Source: Algoriphagus sp. Y33
GTDB lineage: Bacteria; Bacteroidota; Bacteroidia; Cytophagales; Cyclobacteriaceae
DNA length: 64,000 bases
NCBI RefSeq assembly: GCF_014838715.1
Contig: NZ_CP061947.1
Coordinates: 1,178,001-1,242,000 of the forward strand
Direction: 5' to 3'
The notes under the pieces: model-generated
What the model was told of the DNA's origin: nothing
What the model saw: only the letters and a program-made list of their open reading frames with translations
Database searches by the model: none
Position numbers and translations under genes: made by a program
Shown here: positions 44,228 through 52,873 of the stretch, in pieces
Numbering within the stretch: position 1 is the first letter of the stretch
Layout of the letters: each line of letters opens with the position of its first letter

Positions 44228-45373
44228 TTATTCCAGAATTCTGGCTCCTTCGGAAAGTGCAACTGGAATAAAATCGGCTTCTATTTTGAAGGATTGCTTA
44301 TAGACAGAGAACATCTCTGATTTGAAATACTCCAACTGAGCATTGGAAACCAAGTTGATCGTACAGCCTCCAAATCCCCCACCCATCATTCTGGATCCTA
44401 TGACTCCTGGCAGAATCCATGATTGCTCCGCAAGGAAATCAAGTTCCGGACAGCTAACTTCAAAGTCTTTGCTCAGGCTTCTATGAGATGCTTTCAGTAA
44501 ATTTCCAAAGGCGGCTAAGTCTCCTGCATGAAGTGCATTTGAAGCCAAATTTACCCGGTCTATCTCAGTGATGACATGTTTTGCCTTAGGGTAAAGCTCA
44601 GTAGATAGGATCTGCTCTACCTTTTCAAGCTCTTTCACAGGAATATCTCTGAGTGTGGTAACATCAGGATAAGTAGCCCGAAGAATCTTCACACTTGCTT
44701 CGCAAGCCTCTCTTCTCTTGTTATAGGCTGAGTCGGCAAGGTTATGCTTTACTTTGGAATTAATAAGTACGAGGGAGTGATCACCAAAATCAACCTCAAC
44801 CTCAAAGTGTGTATTGCTACGGCAATCCAGCAGCAACGCTCGGTCTTTTACCCCAAAAGCGGAGGCATAGGGATCCATTATACCACATTTCACTCCAGCG
44901 AACAGATGCTCGGCCTTTTGTGCGTAGAGAACGATTGATTTTTTGGTGATGGTAAGTTTGAATAATTCTGTGAGTGCAGTGCCGATTGCCACAGAAAGTG
45001 CAGCAGAGGAGGAAAGTCCAGAAGCAGGGATGTTTCCTCCAAATACCAGATCAAATCCTTCCAACTTATAACCGGCTTGCTGAAGCTGTGATACTACCCC
45101 CATCGTGTAGTTTGCCCAGTGTCCTTTTTTGGGAGAGAAGGAGTTGATATCAAAAACGAACTCTTCCTTAAAATCCTCTGAATAGAGCCTACAAGAAGGA
45201 AGTTTGTTTTTTTGGATTGCCACCCAGATCCCTTGTTCTATTGCGGCGGGGAAAACTAAACCTTCCTGATAGTCTGTGTGCTCACCGATTAAATTTATTC
45301 TTCCGGGTGAGAAGGCCAAAATAGGTTCACTGGCAAAAAACTCTTGGAAAGTTTGGCCAATTTTATCTTTCAT
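44228..45373 (-). CDS. galK: Galactokinase
   Basis: The product has 381 residues of GHMP kinase fold. Signatures are SPGRINLIGEHTDYQEGLVF (galactose site), IPASGLSSSAALSVAIGTAL (ATP loop) and GSRMMGGGFGGCTINLV (motif 3). It phosphorylates galactose at C1 in the Leloir pathway. It is downstream of a LacI-type regulator in the same direction. Its start codon is the last codon of dispersed element copy C. No galT, galE or galM is in the window. Confidence 0.95.
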   Translation of the reverse strand: MKDKIGQTFQEFFASEPILAFSPGRINLIGEHTDYQEGLVFPAAIEQGIWVAIQKNKLPSCRLYSEDFKEEFVFDINSFSPKKGHWANYTMGVVSQLQQAGYKLEGFDLVFGGNIPASGLSSSAALSVAIGTALTELFKLTITKKSIVLYAQKAEHLFAGVKCGIMDPYASAFGVKDRALLLDCRSNTHFEVEVDFGDHSLVLINSKVKHNLADSAYNKRREACEASVKILRATYPDVTTLRDIPVKELEKVEQILSTELYPKAKHVITEIDRVNLASNALHAGDLAAFGNLLKASHRSLSKDFEVSCPELDFLAEQSWILPGVIGSRMMGGGFGGCTINLVSNAQLEYFKSEMFSVYKQSFKIEADFIPVALSEGARILE

Positions 45374-45487
45374 GTGTTTTTATAATTGATTTTTATCAAC
45401 TACCCCGATTAGTCGGGGCTGGCTGTTGAATCTCGAATGGCCAATAATCATCCTACTGTGTGCCGTTTGTATCATGCATGATTTCAC
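45371..45487 (-). repeat. Dispersed start-codon element, copy C
   Basis: This copy lies between the LacI regulator and galK. On the minus strand it reads GTGAAATCATGCATG, the core at 45428-45454 (GGATGATTATTGGCCATTCG), a hairpin CAAC..CCCCGA-CTAA-TCGGGG..GTTG, then AATTATAAAAACACATGAAA at the galK start. Order and spacing match copies A, B1 and B2, with a different but pairable arm. Confidence 0.75.
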
Positions 45488-45491
45488 GTAC

Positions 45492-46517
45492 TTAATTAAG
45501 GGCTTTGGTTGATTGGCGGGGAACAAGTGTAGTTTCTAGTACGATAGAGATAGGGTCATCCGACACTTGCCCTTCCAGTTGGTCGAGTAAGTGAGTCACT
45601 GCTAATTTTCCCATTTCATAACCAGGCTGAGCGACGGTTGTCAGTGGTGGTTCTACCACCGCGGATGTAGGATTATTTGTAAATCCTGCAAGAGCCATGT
45701 CGTTGGGTATTTTGATTCCCATTGGCTTCCATACCGACATCAGATCCAGTGCCACCGGGTCTATCATGCAGAATACTCCGTCAGGACGATCGTTCATTGA
45801 AGCTATTTCATGTGCTATTTTCACATTTCCTTCCAGTGTGAGGTCAGAGATTTTCACCAAAGCAGGATCTGGGGTTATCCCGAACTCATTTAGCGCATGG
45901 AGATAGCCTTCTTTACGTTTTTTGCTAATGTAAAGGTCTTCAGGGCCTGATACATACATGACGCGCTTACAGCCTGTCTCCAATAAATGCTTTGTGACCT
46001 GATAGGCACCGCCTTCATCGTTGAACGTGACCCTCGATACAGGGATGTCTTCATTCACTCTGTCAAAGAGTAAAAATGGAATTTCTCTGTTATATAGATC
46101 CAATAAATGATCATACCGGTTTGTCTCACGGCTCAAAGAAATAAGCAAGCCGTCTACTTGGGAGGAGACCAACGTTCTAATGTTGGCTTTTTCCAGTTCC
46201 AGCGTTTCGTTAGATTGGCAGATCATCACATTGTATCCACGCTTGTTTGCATGATCTTGAATTCCGGAAATACAAGAAGCAAAGAAATGTGAAGTAATTT
46301 CCGGAACGATTACACCCAGCGTATTTGTACGGCTTATTCTAAGACTTTGAGCCAAGAGATTGGGCTGATAATTCATCTCCTTTGCCATCTCCACTATTCG
46401 CTTTTTGGTGTCCGGATGCAGTTCAGGAGAATCTTTTAGTGCTCGGGATATAGTCGATACAGAAACGCCCAGCTTCTTGGCAATTTCTTTCATCGTAACC
46501 TGATGACCTTTTTTCAT
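45492..46517 (-). CDS. LacI family transcriptional regulator
   Basis: The product has 341 residues. The N-terminal HTH is VTMKEIAKKLGVSVSTISRAL, with hinge helix NYQPNLLAQSLR. The periplasmic-binding-like sensor spans about residues 65-335 (TLGVIVPEITSHFFASCISGIQ; VDGLLISLSRET; PTSAVVEPPLTTVAQPGYEMG). It lies upstream of galK in the same direction, separated by element copy C, so galactose control is plausible. Autoregulation and ligand identity are inference. Confidence 0.9.
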   Translation of the reverse strand: MKKGHQVTMKEIAKKLGVSVSTISRALKDSPELHPDTKKRIVEMAKEMNYQPNLLAQSLRISRTNTLGVIVPEITSHFFASCISGIQDHANKRGYNVMICQSNETLELEKANIRTLVSSQVDGLLISLSRETNRYDHLLDLYNREIPFLLFDRVNEDIPVSRVTFNDEGGAYQVTKHLLETGCKRVMYVSGPEDLYISKKRKEGYLHALNEFGITPDPALVKISDLTLEGNVKIAHEIASMNDRPDGVFCMIDPVALDLMSVWKPMGIKIPNDMALAGFTNNPTSAVVEPPLTTVAQPGYEMGKLAVTHLLDQLEGQVSDDPISIVLETTLVPRQSTKALN

Positions 46518-46590
46518 GGGGGAAAATCATTTAATAATCCACTTTAGATGCATCCAAATTGGACGATTCTCAGCTGGAAAGATAAGGTTT

Positions 46591-47571
46591 TTACTCTTGG
46601 TAAACAGTAAATAAGACAGTTTCCCCCACAGCTTGTAAGGTTCTTCTATCAATGATGTCCATATTGTCACTGTGCTTGTGATGATACTGGGCAAAACCAA
46701 AATCGGGAGAAAACTCTATGATGTCTATCATAGGGATCTTTGCAAATTCATTGACAAATACATGATCGTCAGTAATTCCGGGAGAATCTTTGTAGATGAA
46801 AAAATCCCCCTGGCCAATTTGAGTAGCATTATCCCAGACTTTTTTGAGAATCCCCGAGGCATATTGACGGGAATATCCCTCCCTGTAGAATCGTGCTCCT
46901 TTGGCTCCAACCAAATCTACTAAAATGCCATAATAGGCAGAATAGTTTGGCTTATGCTTGTTTTTGGACCAATGCTGGGAACCCAGGCACCACCAGACTT
47001 GACTGTCGTCACGGGAAGCGGCAGTTTCAGGCTCGCCATCATCTTCCCCATCAAATAGTATAATGTCAATTCCTACTTCAGGTTTTAACTCTTGGGAACC
47101 GATTATCCGGGCGATTTCCAGCAACACACCCACGCCGCTGCCACCGTCATTGGCTCCATCTATAGGTTCATCGATTCGTTCGGTATCTTTGTCAGCAATT
47201 CTTCGGGTATCCCAGTGAGCTGCCAACAGTATTCTTTTGGTGGCTTGGGGATCGTAGGAAGCAATGATATTACTCAAATTCCAGGTAAGACCATCGTAGG
47301 TTTTAGCTTCGAAGTCCTGTGTTTCCACCGTAAATCCATACCCTTCAAACTTATCCAAAAGCCAGCTTTTGGTGGCTTTATGTGCTTCCGTTTCCGGTAC
47401 CCGAGGACCAAAATCAACTTGTTTCTGCACAAAAGCATAGGCTGAATCGGGATTGAAAGTAGGGTAGGGCTTTACCGGTTTCTTTTCAACCTGTGTCTCA
47501 GCAGATTCTTCAGAACCCCCACATGCCCAGAGCAATGCCACTAGGGAAATAAGCCATATTCTATTCTTCAT
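46591..47571 (-). CDS. M28 family peptidase/glutaminyl cyclase-like lipoprotein
   Basis: The product has 326 residues from ATG 47571, which begins the lipoprotein signal (LLWAC); an in-frame TTG four codons upstream is less likely. Metal-site residues are seen in [28 protein letters not shown] and the C-terminal [16 protein letters not shown] and DGxND-GGSG are shared with bacterial glutaminyl-peptide cyclases of the M28 fold, so cyclisation of N-terminal Gln is as likely as aminopeptidase action. Its first 11 bases overlap the end of cysS in another frame. Confidence 0.88.
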   Translation of the reverse strand: MKNRIWLISLVALLWACGGSEESAETQVEKKPVKPYPTFNPDSAYAFVQKQVDFGPRVPETEAHKATKSWLLDKFEGYGFTVETQDFEAKTYDGLTWNLSNIIASYDPQATKRILLAAHWDTRRIADKDTERIDEPIDGANDGGSGVGVLLEIARIIGSQELKPEVGIDIILFDGEDDGEPETAASRDDSQVWWCLGSQHWSKNKHKPNYSAYYGILVDLVGAKGARFYREGYSRQYASGILKKVWDNATQIGQGDFFIYKDSPGITDDHVFVNEFAKIPMIDIIEFSPDFGFAQYHHKHSDNMDIIDRRTLQAVGETVLFTVYQE

Positions 47572-49051
47572 ATGCCCAATCAATTTTATCTTTCATGTCT
47601 TTAACTGCAAATCCTATCGCTTTGAGTCCTGCTCTGATTTCATCCACTTTGGCATAGTCCCTGGCAGTTTTTGCCTCAGAATACAGTTGCAATAGCAAAT
47701 TTAGCATCTCATTTTGAGTATTAGATTTTTCCTCGATCAATCCCAGAATATCAGTGACAAAGATGCTGAATGTCTCGATTAATTTGTTGAAAATAGCCTC
47801 TCCGAAGACGGAAGGTTTTAATTGCCCCGTGTACATAGAGTTTATTTTCTTCAGCAAGTTGAATACATGCCCAATAGCCTGCGCTGTATTGAAGTCATCG
47901 TCCATAGCCCTGTAAGCATTGGTGATGATTTGCTCCACCTGCTTGATTTGCTCTTCGTCCTGAGTTACCTCGCTTGCCTCGAACTTCAGCAACTTGGATA
48001 TTCTCAGCCCATTGATCAGTTTTTTATAGCCTTTCCGTGCAGCTTGAAGCGCTTCATTGGAGAAATCCAGTGTAGAACGGTAATGTGCTGTCAGGATGAA
48101 ATAACGTATGGTCATGGGACTGTAGGCCTGATCCAGAAGTTTATGGTCTCCTGTGAAAAGCTCTTGCAAGTTGATGAAATTACCCAGTGATTTACCCATC
48201 TTCTGTCCGTTGATGGTGATCATATTATTGTGCATCCAGTACTTGGCCGGATCCTGATGATTGCACGCATTTCCCTGTGCGATTTCACATTCATGATGGG
48301 GGAAAAGCAGATCCATTCCTCCGCCATGTATGTCAAATTGTTTTCCCAGATACTTGGAACTCATAGCTGTACATTCCAAATGCCAACCCGGAAATCCAAC
48401 TCCCCAGGGGGAATCCCACTTCATCAAATGCTCCGGTGAAGCATTTTTCCAAAGTGCAAAATCTACCGGATTTCGCTTTTCATCCTGACCGTCCAGTGTG
48501 CGGCTTCCGCTCATTAGATTTTCCAAGTCACGTCCTGAAAGCTTGCCATACTGACTGGTTTCGTTGTATTTCAACACATCAAAATAGACTGAACCATTGA
48601 TTTCGTAGGCCAATCCCTCTTTCAGAATGGCTTCTACCAACGCAATCTGCTCAGGAATATGGCCGGTGGCACGTGGTTCTATGTTCGGTTTCCAGGTATT
48701 CAAAAGTGCCATATCTCTATGGTAGCTGTCCGTATATTGCTGTGCAACTTCCATAGGTTCCAGCTGCTCTAGCTTGGCTTTTTTTGCGATTTTATCTTCT
48801 CCTTCGTCGGCATCTCCCTGCAGGTGTCCCACATCGGTGATATTTCTTACATAGCGAACCCTGAAACCCAAGTGTGTGAGGTATCGGTTTACCGTGTCAA
48901 AAGTTATGGCTGGGCGTGCATGACCCAAGTGGGCATCTCCATAGACTGTCGGCCCACAGACATACATGCCTACGAAAGGGGGATTTATGGGCTGAAACTC
49001 TTCTTTCTGCCGGGAAAGCGTATTGTAAAGTTTAAGATTATGCGATTTCAT
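47561..49051 (-). CDS. cysS: Cysteinyl-tRNA synthetase
   Basis: The product has 496 residues, usual for the family. The class I signatures are present: the HIGH equivalent HLGH in [20 protein letters not shown], and KMSKS as [12 protein letters not shown]. Zinc ligands are provided by the Cys of VCGPTVYG, by WHLECTAMS and by HHECEIAQ. It charges tRNA(Cys). Its 3' end overlaps the M28 gene by 11 bases. A short stretch of the CAAG-type micro-repeats (49064-49093) lies just upstream of its start. Confidence 0.96.
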   Translation of the reverse strand: MKSHNLKLYNTLSRQKEEFQPINPPFVGMYVCGPTVYGDAHLGHARPAITFDTVNRYLTHLGFRVRYVRNITDVGHLQGDADEGEDKIAKKAKLEQLEPMEVAQQYTDSYHRDMALLNTWKPNIEPRATGHIPEQIALVEAILKEGLAYEINGSVYFDVLKYNETSQYGKLSGRDLENLMSGSRTLDGQDEKRNPVDFALWKNASPEHLMKWDSPWGVGFPGWHLECTAMSSKYLGKQFDIHGGGMDLLFPHHECEIAQGNACNHQDPAKYWMHNNMITINGQKMGKSLGNFINLQELFTGDHKLLDQAYSPMTIRYFILTAHYRSTLDFSNEALQAARKGYKKLINGLRISKLLKFEASEVTQDEEQIKQVEQIITNAYRAMDDDFNTAQAIGHVFNLLKKINSMYTGQLKPSVFGEAIFNKLIETFSIFVTDILGLIEEKSNTQNEMLNLLLQLYSEAKTARDYAKVDEIRAGLKAIGFAVKDMKDKIDWAYEE

Positions 49052-49242
49052 TTATAGAATCAAGATTCAAGTATCAAGAAGCAAGAACGGAAAAAGCCCG
49101 AAATTGATTCAGGCTGCAAAATAGGGGATTCGGGTGGGGAAATGAAAGGGAATAGAAAAGATGTGTTTATTTAAAATGCACTGACTTTTAGGGAATTTTC
49201 AATTACGAAATGGATCGATGAACATTTCAGCATTAATTTCAC
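49052..49242. repeat. Micro-repeat patch upstream of cysS
   Basis: The stretch 49064-49093 (AATCAAGATTCAAGTATCAA then GAAGCAAG) matches the AAGAATCAAG/CAAGAAGCAAG micro-repeats of the 11.4 kb array and of 58.4 kb. The rest of this gap, up to the toxin remnant, shows nothing recognisable. Confidence 0.6.
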
Positions 49243-49580
49243 TTAGTTTATAAGTCCAGCTGATCTCAATAATTGCAAAAGCTTTTCCTTAGAAACGTTG
49301 TCAAAATCACTTTTATCAAAAATATGAATCATGTAGATTTCATTGTTTTGACTTAAAAAAATAGTATATAACCCTAGCACCGCCTGACTTTCCTTTGTTT
49401 TTACTTTCTATTGAAAGCCTGATCTTAAAAAGGTTTGAACCCAAAGGAATTCCAATTTGGTAATCATTTTCGAGTCTTTGAATTAGCTCTAGAAGGTCAT
49501 TTCTTATTGAAGGGTGTTTTTTTGAAAAGACGCTTAAAAAACTTCTTTAAATCGGGAGTTGTAATTACTTCATAGCCCAT
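49243..49580 (-). pseudogene. Decayed RelE/ParE-like toxin, two frameshifts
   Basis: Starting at ATG 49580, the frame reads MGYEVITTPDLKKFFKRLFKK, then must shift at a 7-base T run (49517-49523) to continue HPSIRNDLLELIQRLENDYQ and later GGARVIYYFF. It must shift again at a 7-base A run (49355-49361) to finish NNEIYMIHIFDKSDFDNVS to the stop at 49243. Joined, it looks like a full-length RelE/ParE-family toxin of about 110 residues. It overlaps the antitoxin remnant by 11 bases, the usual operon form. Sequencing error in homopolymers is possible but would need three hits in one small locus. Confidence 0.78.
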
Positions 49581-49781
49581 TTAAAAAATCTTTGACATTC
49601 TCCTTTTTCAATTCTACTTTTTGAATCTTTTGGACCTGATTCAGACTTGACTCCAGTTCATCTATGAATCCCGGAAATTCTTCCTTTTTTTCCATATCGA
49701 ACGCAATACCTTCCTTGTTCAAAAAATCAGCTATTGATTTGATTTGTTTTTTGGGTATGCTTTGATTCTTAGAGTTTCCAT
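49570..49781 (-). pseudogene. Decayed antitoxin (DUF2683-like), one frameshift
   Basis: From ATG 49781 the frame reads METLRIKAYPKNKSNQ and stops. A shift at the 6-base T run 49747-49752 restores KKQIKSIADFLNKEGIAFD and then FPGFIDELESSLNQVQK through to DFLNGL at 49570. The combined product of about 70 residues resembles small antitoxins that precede RelE-type toxins in Bacteroidota. It is the upstream partner of the broken toxin at 49243-49580. Confidence 0.7.
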
Positions 49782-49896
49782 TTTCAGTTGAGTTTTACCC
49801 AATTTACGAGAATAGGAGAAAATAGTCTTAATTAGATTGGGGAAATCATTCCTGGATGGCCTCAGATGTACCTGTGGTTTTAGAGGCGTAAAAGAA

Positions 49897-50077
49897 AAGA
49901 CCTTTGAAGGCTCCTTCAACTTCCCGCCATGGCGAGGCTGCTGGGGAGGCTCCTCAAAGGTCTTGATACTTATCCTTTGAGGTTTTTGAAACCTCGAAGG
50001 ATTTATTTTTATGCGAGCAAAACCTTCGAGGAGATTTCTCCTTCGTTCCTCAGTCAAAATGACGCCTCAAAGGTTGC
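49897..50077. repeat. Cluster of three hairpins with shared AACCTTYGAGG half-sites
   Basis: H1: AAGACCTTTGA (49897-49907) with its complement (49954-49964). H2: ATCCTTTGAGGTTT (49972-49985) with AAACCTCGAAGGAT (49989-50002), a 14-bp stem with one wobble pair and a 3-base loop. H3: AACCTTCGAGG (50021-50031) with CCTCAAAGGTT (50065-50075), whose loop contains GAGATTTCTCCTTCG and CAGTCAAAATGACG. The cluster lies just past the purH stop and may end its transcript, though U-runs are on the other strand. Confidence 0.75.
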
Positions 50078-50084
50078 TACTTTC

Positions 50085-51611
50085 TTAATGCTTAAAATGT
50101 CTCACACCCGTCATCACCATGGCGACGCCGTTAGCATCACAGTAGTCTATACTCAACTGATCTTTGATAGATCCTCCGGGCTGTATTACCGCTGTGATTC
50201 CCGCCTTGTGGGCGATCTCCACACAGTCCGGGAAAGGGAAGAATGCATCTGATGCCATCACAGCGCCGTTCAGGTCAAAACCAAATGCTTTTGCTTTTTC
50301 AATTGCCTGAAGCAATGCGTCTACACGGGAAGTTTGGCCTACACCGCTGGAGAATAGCTGGTTTTCATTGGATAAGATGATGGTGTTTGATTTGGTGTGT
50401 TTACAGATTTTTGCCGCAAAGACCAATGCATCTTTTTCCGCTTCGGTAGGGGCTTTTTTGGTGGCAACGGTAAAGTCAGCTTTTGTTTCGGTAGCCAAAT
50501 CTTTGTCCTGCTCTATTACTCCATTTAGCAGGGTCTTGATCATTTTGGTGCCGGGAAGATCCATTTTCTGTTTGAGCAGAATTCTGTTTTTCTTGCCTTT
50601 CAAAACTTCCAAAGCTTCTTCTGTAAAATCAGGGGCGATCAGCACTTCGAAGAACAAGGAATGCATTTCCTCAGCTGCATCCTTATCTACGGGTTGGTTG
50701 GTTACCAGCACCCCGCCGAAAGCAGAAGTAGTATCTGCATCGAAGGCTTTTTGATACGCTTCTTTTACTGTAGGTGCCAGAGCTACTCCGCAGGCATTGG
50801 TATGCTTTAGGATTGCAAAGGCTGTTTCGCCTTTGAACTCAGCGATCAAATTCACGGCGGCATCCACATCCACCAAGTTGTTATAGGAAAGTTCTTTGCC
50901 GTTCAGCTGATCAAAAAGAGCTTCCATGTTTCCATAGAAATGGGCACTTTGATGTGGGTTTTCTCCGTAGCGAAGAGCCTTTGCTTTGGTTTCGGAAACT
51001 TTCAGCGCAGGAATATTTTCTTCTCTATTGAAGTAGTTGAAAATATGCGTGTCATAATTGGAAGACACCTGGAATGCCTGAGTCGCAAAATAACGACGGT
51101 CAGCAAGGGTAGTAGCTCCATCCTGTTCGGACAGTCTTTGCTCCAATTCTGTGTACTGATCTTTGGATGCGATGATGGTCACGTCTTTGAAATTCTTAGC
51201 CGCTGCACGGATCAAAGAAATTCCTCCGATATCGATTTTCTCAATAATATCAGCTTCAGAAGCCCCAGAAGCCACAGTTTCCTCAAATGGATACAAATCC
51301 ACTATTACCAAATCAATGGCAGGAATATCGTATTCTCCAGCCTGGGCCACATCACCGCCATGGTCTCTTCTATAAAGAATACCGCCGAAAATCTTTGGGT
51401 GAAGGGTTTTTACTCTGCCTCCAAAGATAGAAGGGTAACTGGTCAACTCTTCTACTGGAATCACTTCAGCTCCTTGTTCTTCGATAAACTTCTGGGTTCC
51501 CCCGGTGGAATAGATGGTTACTCCGTGTTTTTTCAACAGAGCTATAATAGGTTCGAGATTGTCTTTATAATAGACCGAAATAAGGGCTGATTGAATTTTT
51601 TTTGTAGCCAT
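50085..51611 (-). CDS. purH: Bifunctional AICAR transformylase/IMP cyclohydrolase
   Basis: The product has 508 residues. The N-terminal IMP cyclohydrolase domain (about 1-190) shows ALISVYYKDNLEPIIALLKK, STGGTQKFIEEQG and FGGRVKTLHPKIFGGIL. The AICAR transformylase domain follows with ALRYGENPHQSAHFYGN, AFAILKHTNACGVA, DADTTSAFGGVLVTN and the C-terminal MASDAFFPFPDCVEIAHKAG and QPGGSIKD. It catalyses the last two steps of IMP synthesis. It stands alone, and its end abuts the hairpin cluster. Confidence 0.97.
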   Translation of the reverse strand: MATKKIQSALISVYYKDNLEPIIALLKKHGVTIYSTGGTQKFIEEQGAEVIPVEELTSYPSIFGGRVKTLHPKIFGGILYRRDHGGDVAQAGEYDIPAIDLVIVDLYPFEETVASGASEADIIEKIDIGGISLIRAAAKNFKDVTIIASKDQYTELEQRLSEQDGATTLADRRYFATQAFQVSSNYDTHIFNYFNREENIPALKVSETKAKALRYGENPHQSAHFYGNMEALFDQLNGKELSYNNLVDVDAAVNLIAEFKGETAFAILKHTNACGVALAPTVKEAYQKAFDADTTSAFGGVLVTNQPVDKDAAEEMHSLFFEVLIAPDFTEEALEVLKGKKNRILLKQKMDLPGTKMIKTLLNGVIEQDKDLATETKADFTVATKKAPTEAEKDALVFAAKICKHTKSNTIILSNENQLFSSGVGQTSRVDALLQAIEKAKAFGFDLNGAVMASDAFFPFPDCVEIAHKAGITAVIQPGGSIKDQLSIDYCDANGVAMVMTGVRHFKH

Positions 51612-51727
51612 TGGGCAATGGATTTGTTTGATTTCTTTAAGGAAAGCTTAGTCCGCTCCAGCGGAATGCAAAGGTAGGGAAAAAGGTCGAAAAGGGCTTG
51701 GCTTCTAATCAATCCGGAGCGTGTTTT

Positions 51728-51970
51728 TTATGTAGAAGTCTTCCAGTTCTTATAGGCTGTGTTCATGCAATGTGCGCAGGGGCGAAACCCATTTTTAATA
51801 GCTTCGTGTTCTGAGTTAAAGAAAACTCTGTTTTCTCGGTTCATTCGTTTACCGGATTTACATCGGAGAGTGCCGTATATTTTTAGTTTGCTATTTCCAC
51901 CAAAGCTAACTTCCCGCTGCTTGATTTTAGTTAGTAAATCCCCTGCGCTTATTTTAGAATGCATTAACAT
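51728..51970 (-). CDS. Stand-alone Ada metal-binding domain protein
   Basis: The product has 80 residues. It matches the N-terminal zinc domain of Ada: KIYGTLRCKSGKRMNRENR, VFFNSEHEAIKNGFRPCAHCM. In Ada, four cysteines bind zinc and one accepts a methyl group from DNA phosphotriesters. Here only three Cys are clear (RC, PC, HC), so the site may be incomplete or use another ligand. There is no AraC domain or Cys methyltransferase domain. The ATG directly follows the stop of the 2OG oxygenase gene (TAAATG), so the two are surely translated together. Confidence 0.82.
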   Translation of the reverse strand: MLMHSKISAGDLLTKIKQREVSFGGNSKLKIYGTLRCKSGKRMNRENRVFFNSEHEAIKNGFRPCAHCMNTAYKNWKTST

Positions 51971-52675
51971 TTAATTCAAAGCATCGTGAAAAATTATGCC
52001 TAGTGTATGTCTTTCACCTGAAAGGACTTCACTTACACCATGCTTCATATTTATGCGGAAATAGCCTTTAGTACCTTTCACTGGACGGAAGTTGGTTGTG
52101 AAAATCAGCATATCGCCTTTCTTGGGTTGTAGTACTATAGCTTTTGATTGTGCTCTGGGGATTTGTTGGGTCAATACAAATTCTCCTCCTGTAAAATCCT
52201 TTTCAGGTTCGTTTAGGAACAGTACTGCTTGCATCGGGAAATATAGCTCTCCATATAGATCTTGATGCAATGTATTATATCCTCCTTTTCCATACTTTAA
52301 AATCAATACAGTTGCTTTAGTTTGGGTAAGCGAGTTACATTGATTGAGGAGTTGCTGATGGGTATCGGGAAACTTTGTGTTTAAATTCAATACCTCCATC
52401 CATTGATTTGCGATACACGCTAGTTTAGGGTAGATACTTTCTCTTAGCTCTTGAATATGTTCAGGTAAGGGATAATTGAAGTATTTGTATTCACCCACTC
52501 CAAAACGGTAACGTTCCATCACAACCGTTTTTCTGTAAAGACTGGAATTGGTATAATCCTTTATCAATTCGCTACACTGCTCGCCTGAAAAGAGATTAGG
52601 GATAAGGGCAAAACCTTTTTCGTGCATTTCTTCTACTATGATTTGCCAATTGATAGATGCTATTTTTTCTTTCAT
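51971..52675 (-). CDS. 2OG-Fe(II) oxygenase
   Basis: The product has 234 residues with a double-stranded beta-helix core. The iron ligands are His and Asp in YNTLHQDLYGELYFPMQ and the distal His in MKHGVSEV, followed by Arg in SGERHTLG for 2-oxoglutarate. The family includes prolyl hydroxylase-like and AlkB-like enzymes. Tight coupling to an Ada zinc-domain gene points to repair of alkylated nucleic acid rather than protein hydroxylation, but that is inference. It overlaps a tiny upstream frame (ATGA) and touches the Ada-domain gene downstream. Confidence 0.85.
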   Translation of the reverse strand: MKEKIASINWQIIVEEMHEKGFALIPNLFSGEQCSELIKDYTNSSLYRKTVVMERYRFGVGEYKYFNYPLPEHIQELRESIYPKLACIANQWMEVLNLNTKFPDTHQQLLNQCNSLTQTKATVLILKYGKGGYNTLHQDLYGELYFPMQAVLFLNEPEKDFTGGEFVLTQQIPRAQSKAIVLQPKKGDMLIFTTNFRPVKGTKGYFRINMKHGVSEVLSGERHTLGIIFHDALN

Positions 52676-52773
52676 TGGTTCTCATTTGCTGATTCGCCAG
52701 CTCTTTTAAATTTTACTTTCTGTAAGTATTCGGTACTGTCTTTGCCTAGGTGTATCTTTTTGAATTGTTGCAT
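52672..52773 (-). CDS. Possible 33-residue leader ORF of the oxygenase operon
   Basis: A short frame beginning MQQFKKIHLGKDSTEYL ends in an ATGA overlap with the oxygenase start. It is basic and has no recognised domain; it could be a real small protein, a leader peptide for coupling, or a remnant of a lost gene. An in-frame ATG at 52857 would give 61 residues. Confidence 0.35.
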   Translation of the reverse strand: MQQFKKIHLGKDSTEYLQKVKFKRAGESANENQ

Positions 52774-52873
52774 TTCAGTTATTTTGATTGAATGCAAAGA
52801 TTTAGACAAAGGAGGGGTGAAAAAACCCGAAACTTGCTCAATGTCTCCCATAGGCATGGGTAATTATGTTAAA

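Noticed and set aside
49731..50057. 108-residue minus-strand ORF ending METLRIKAYPKNKSNQ
   Set aside because: Its first part translates the hairpin cluster. Only the last 16 residues are real sequence, being the start of the frameshifted antitoxin.
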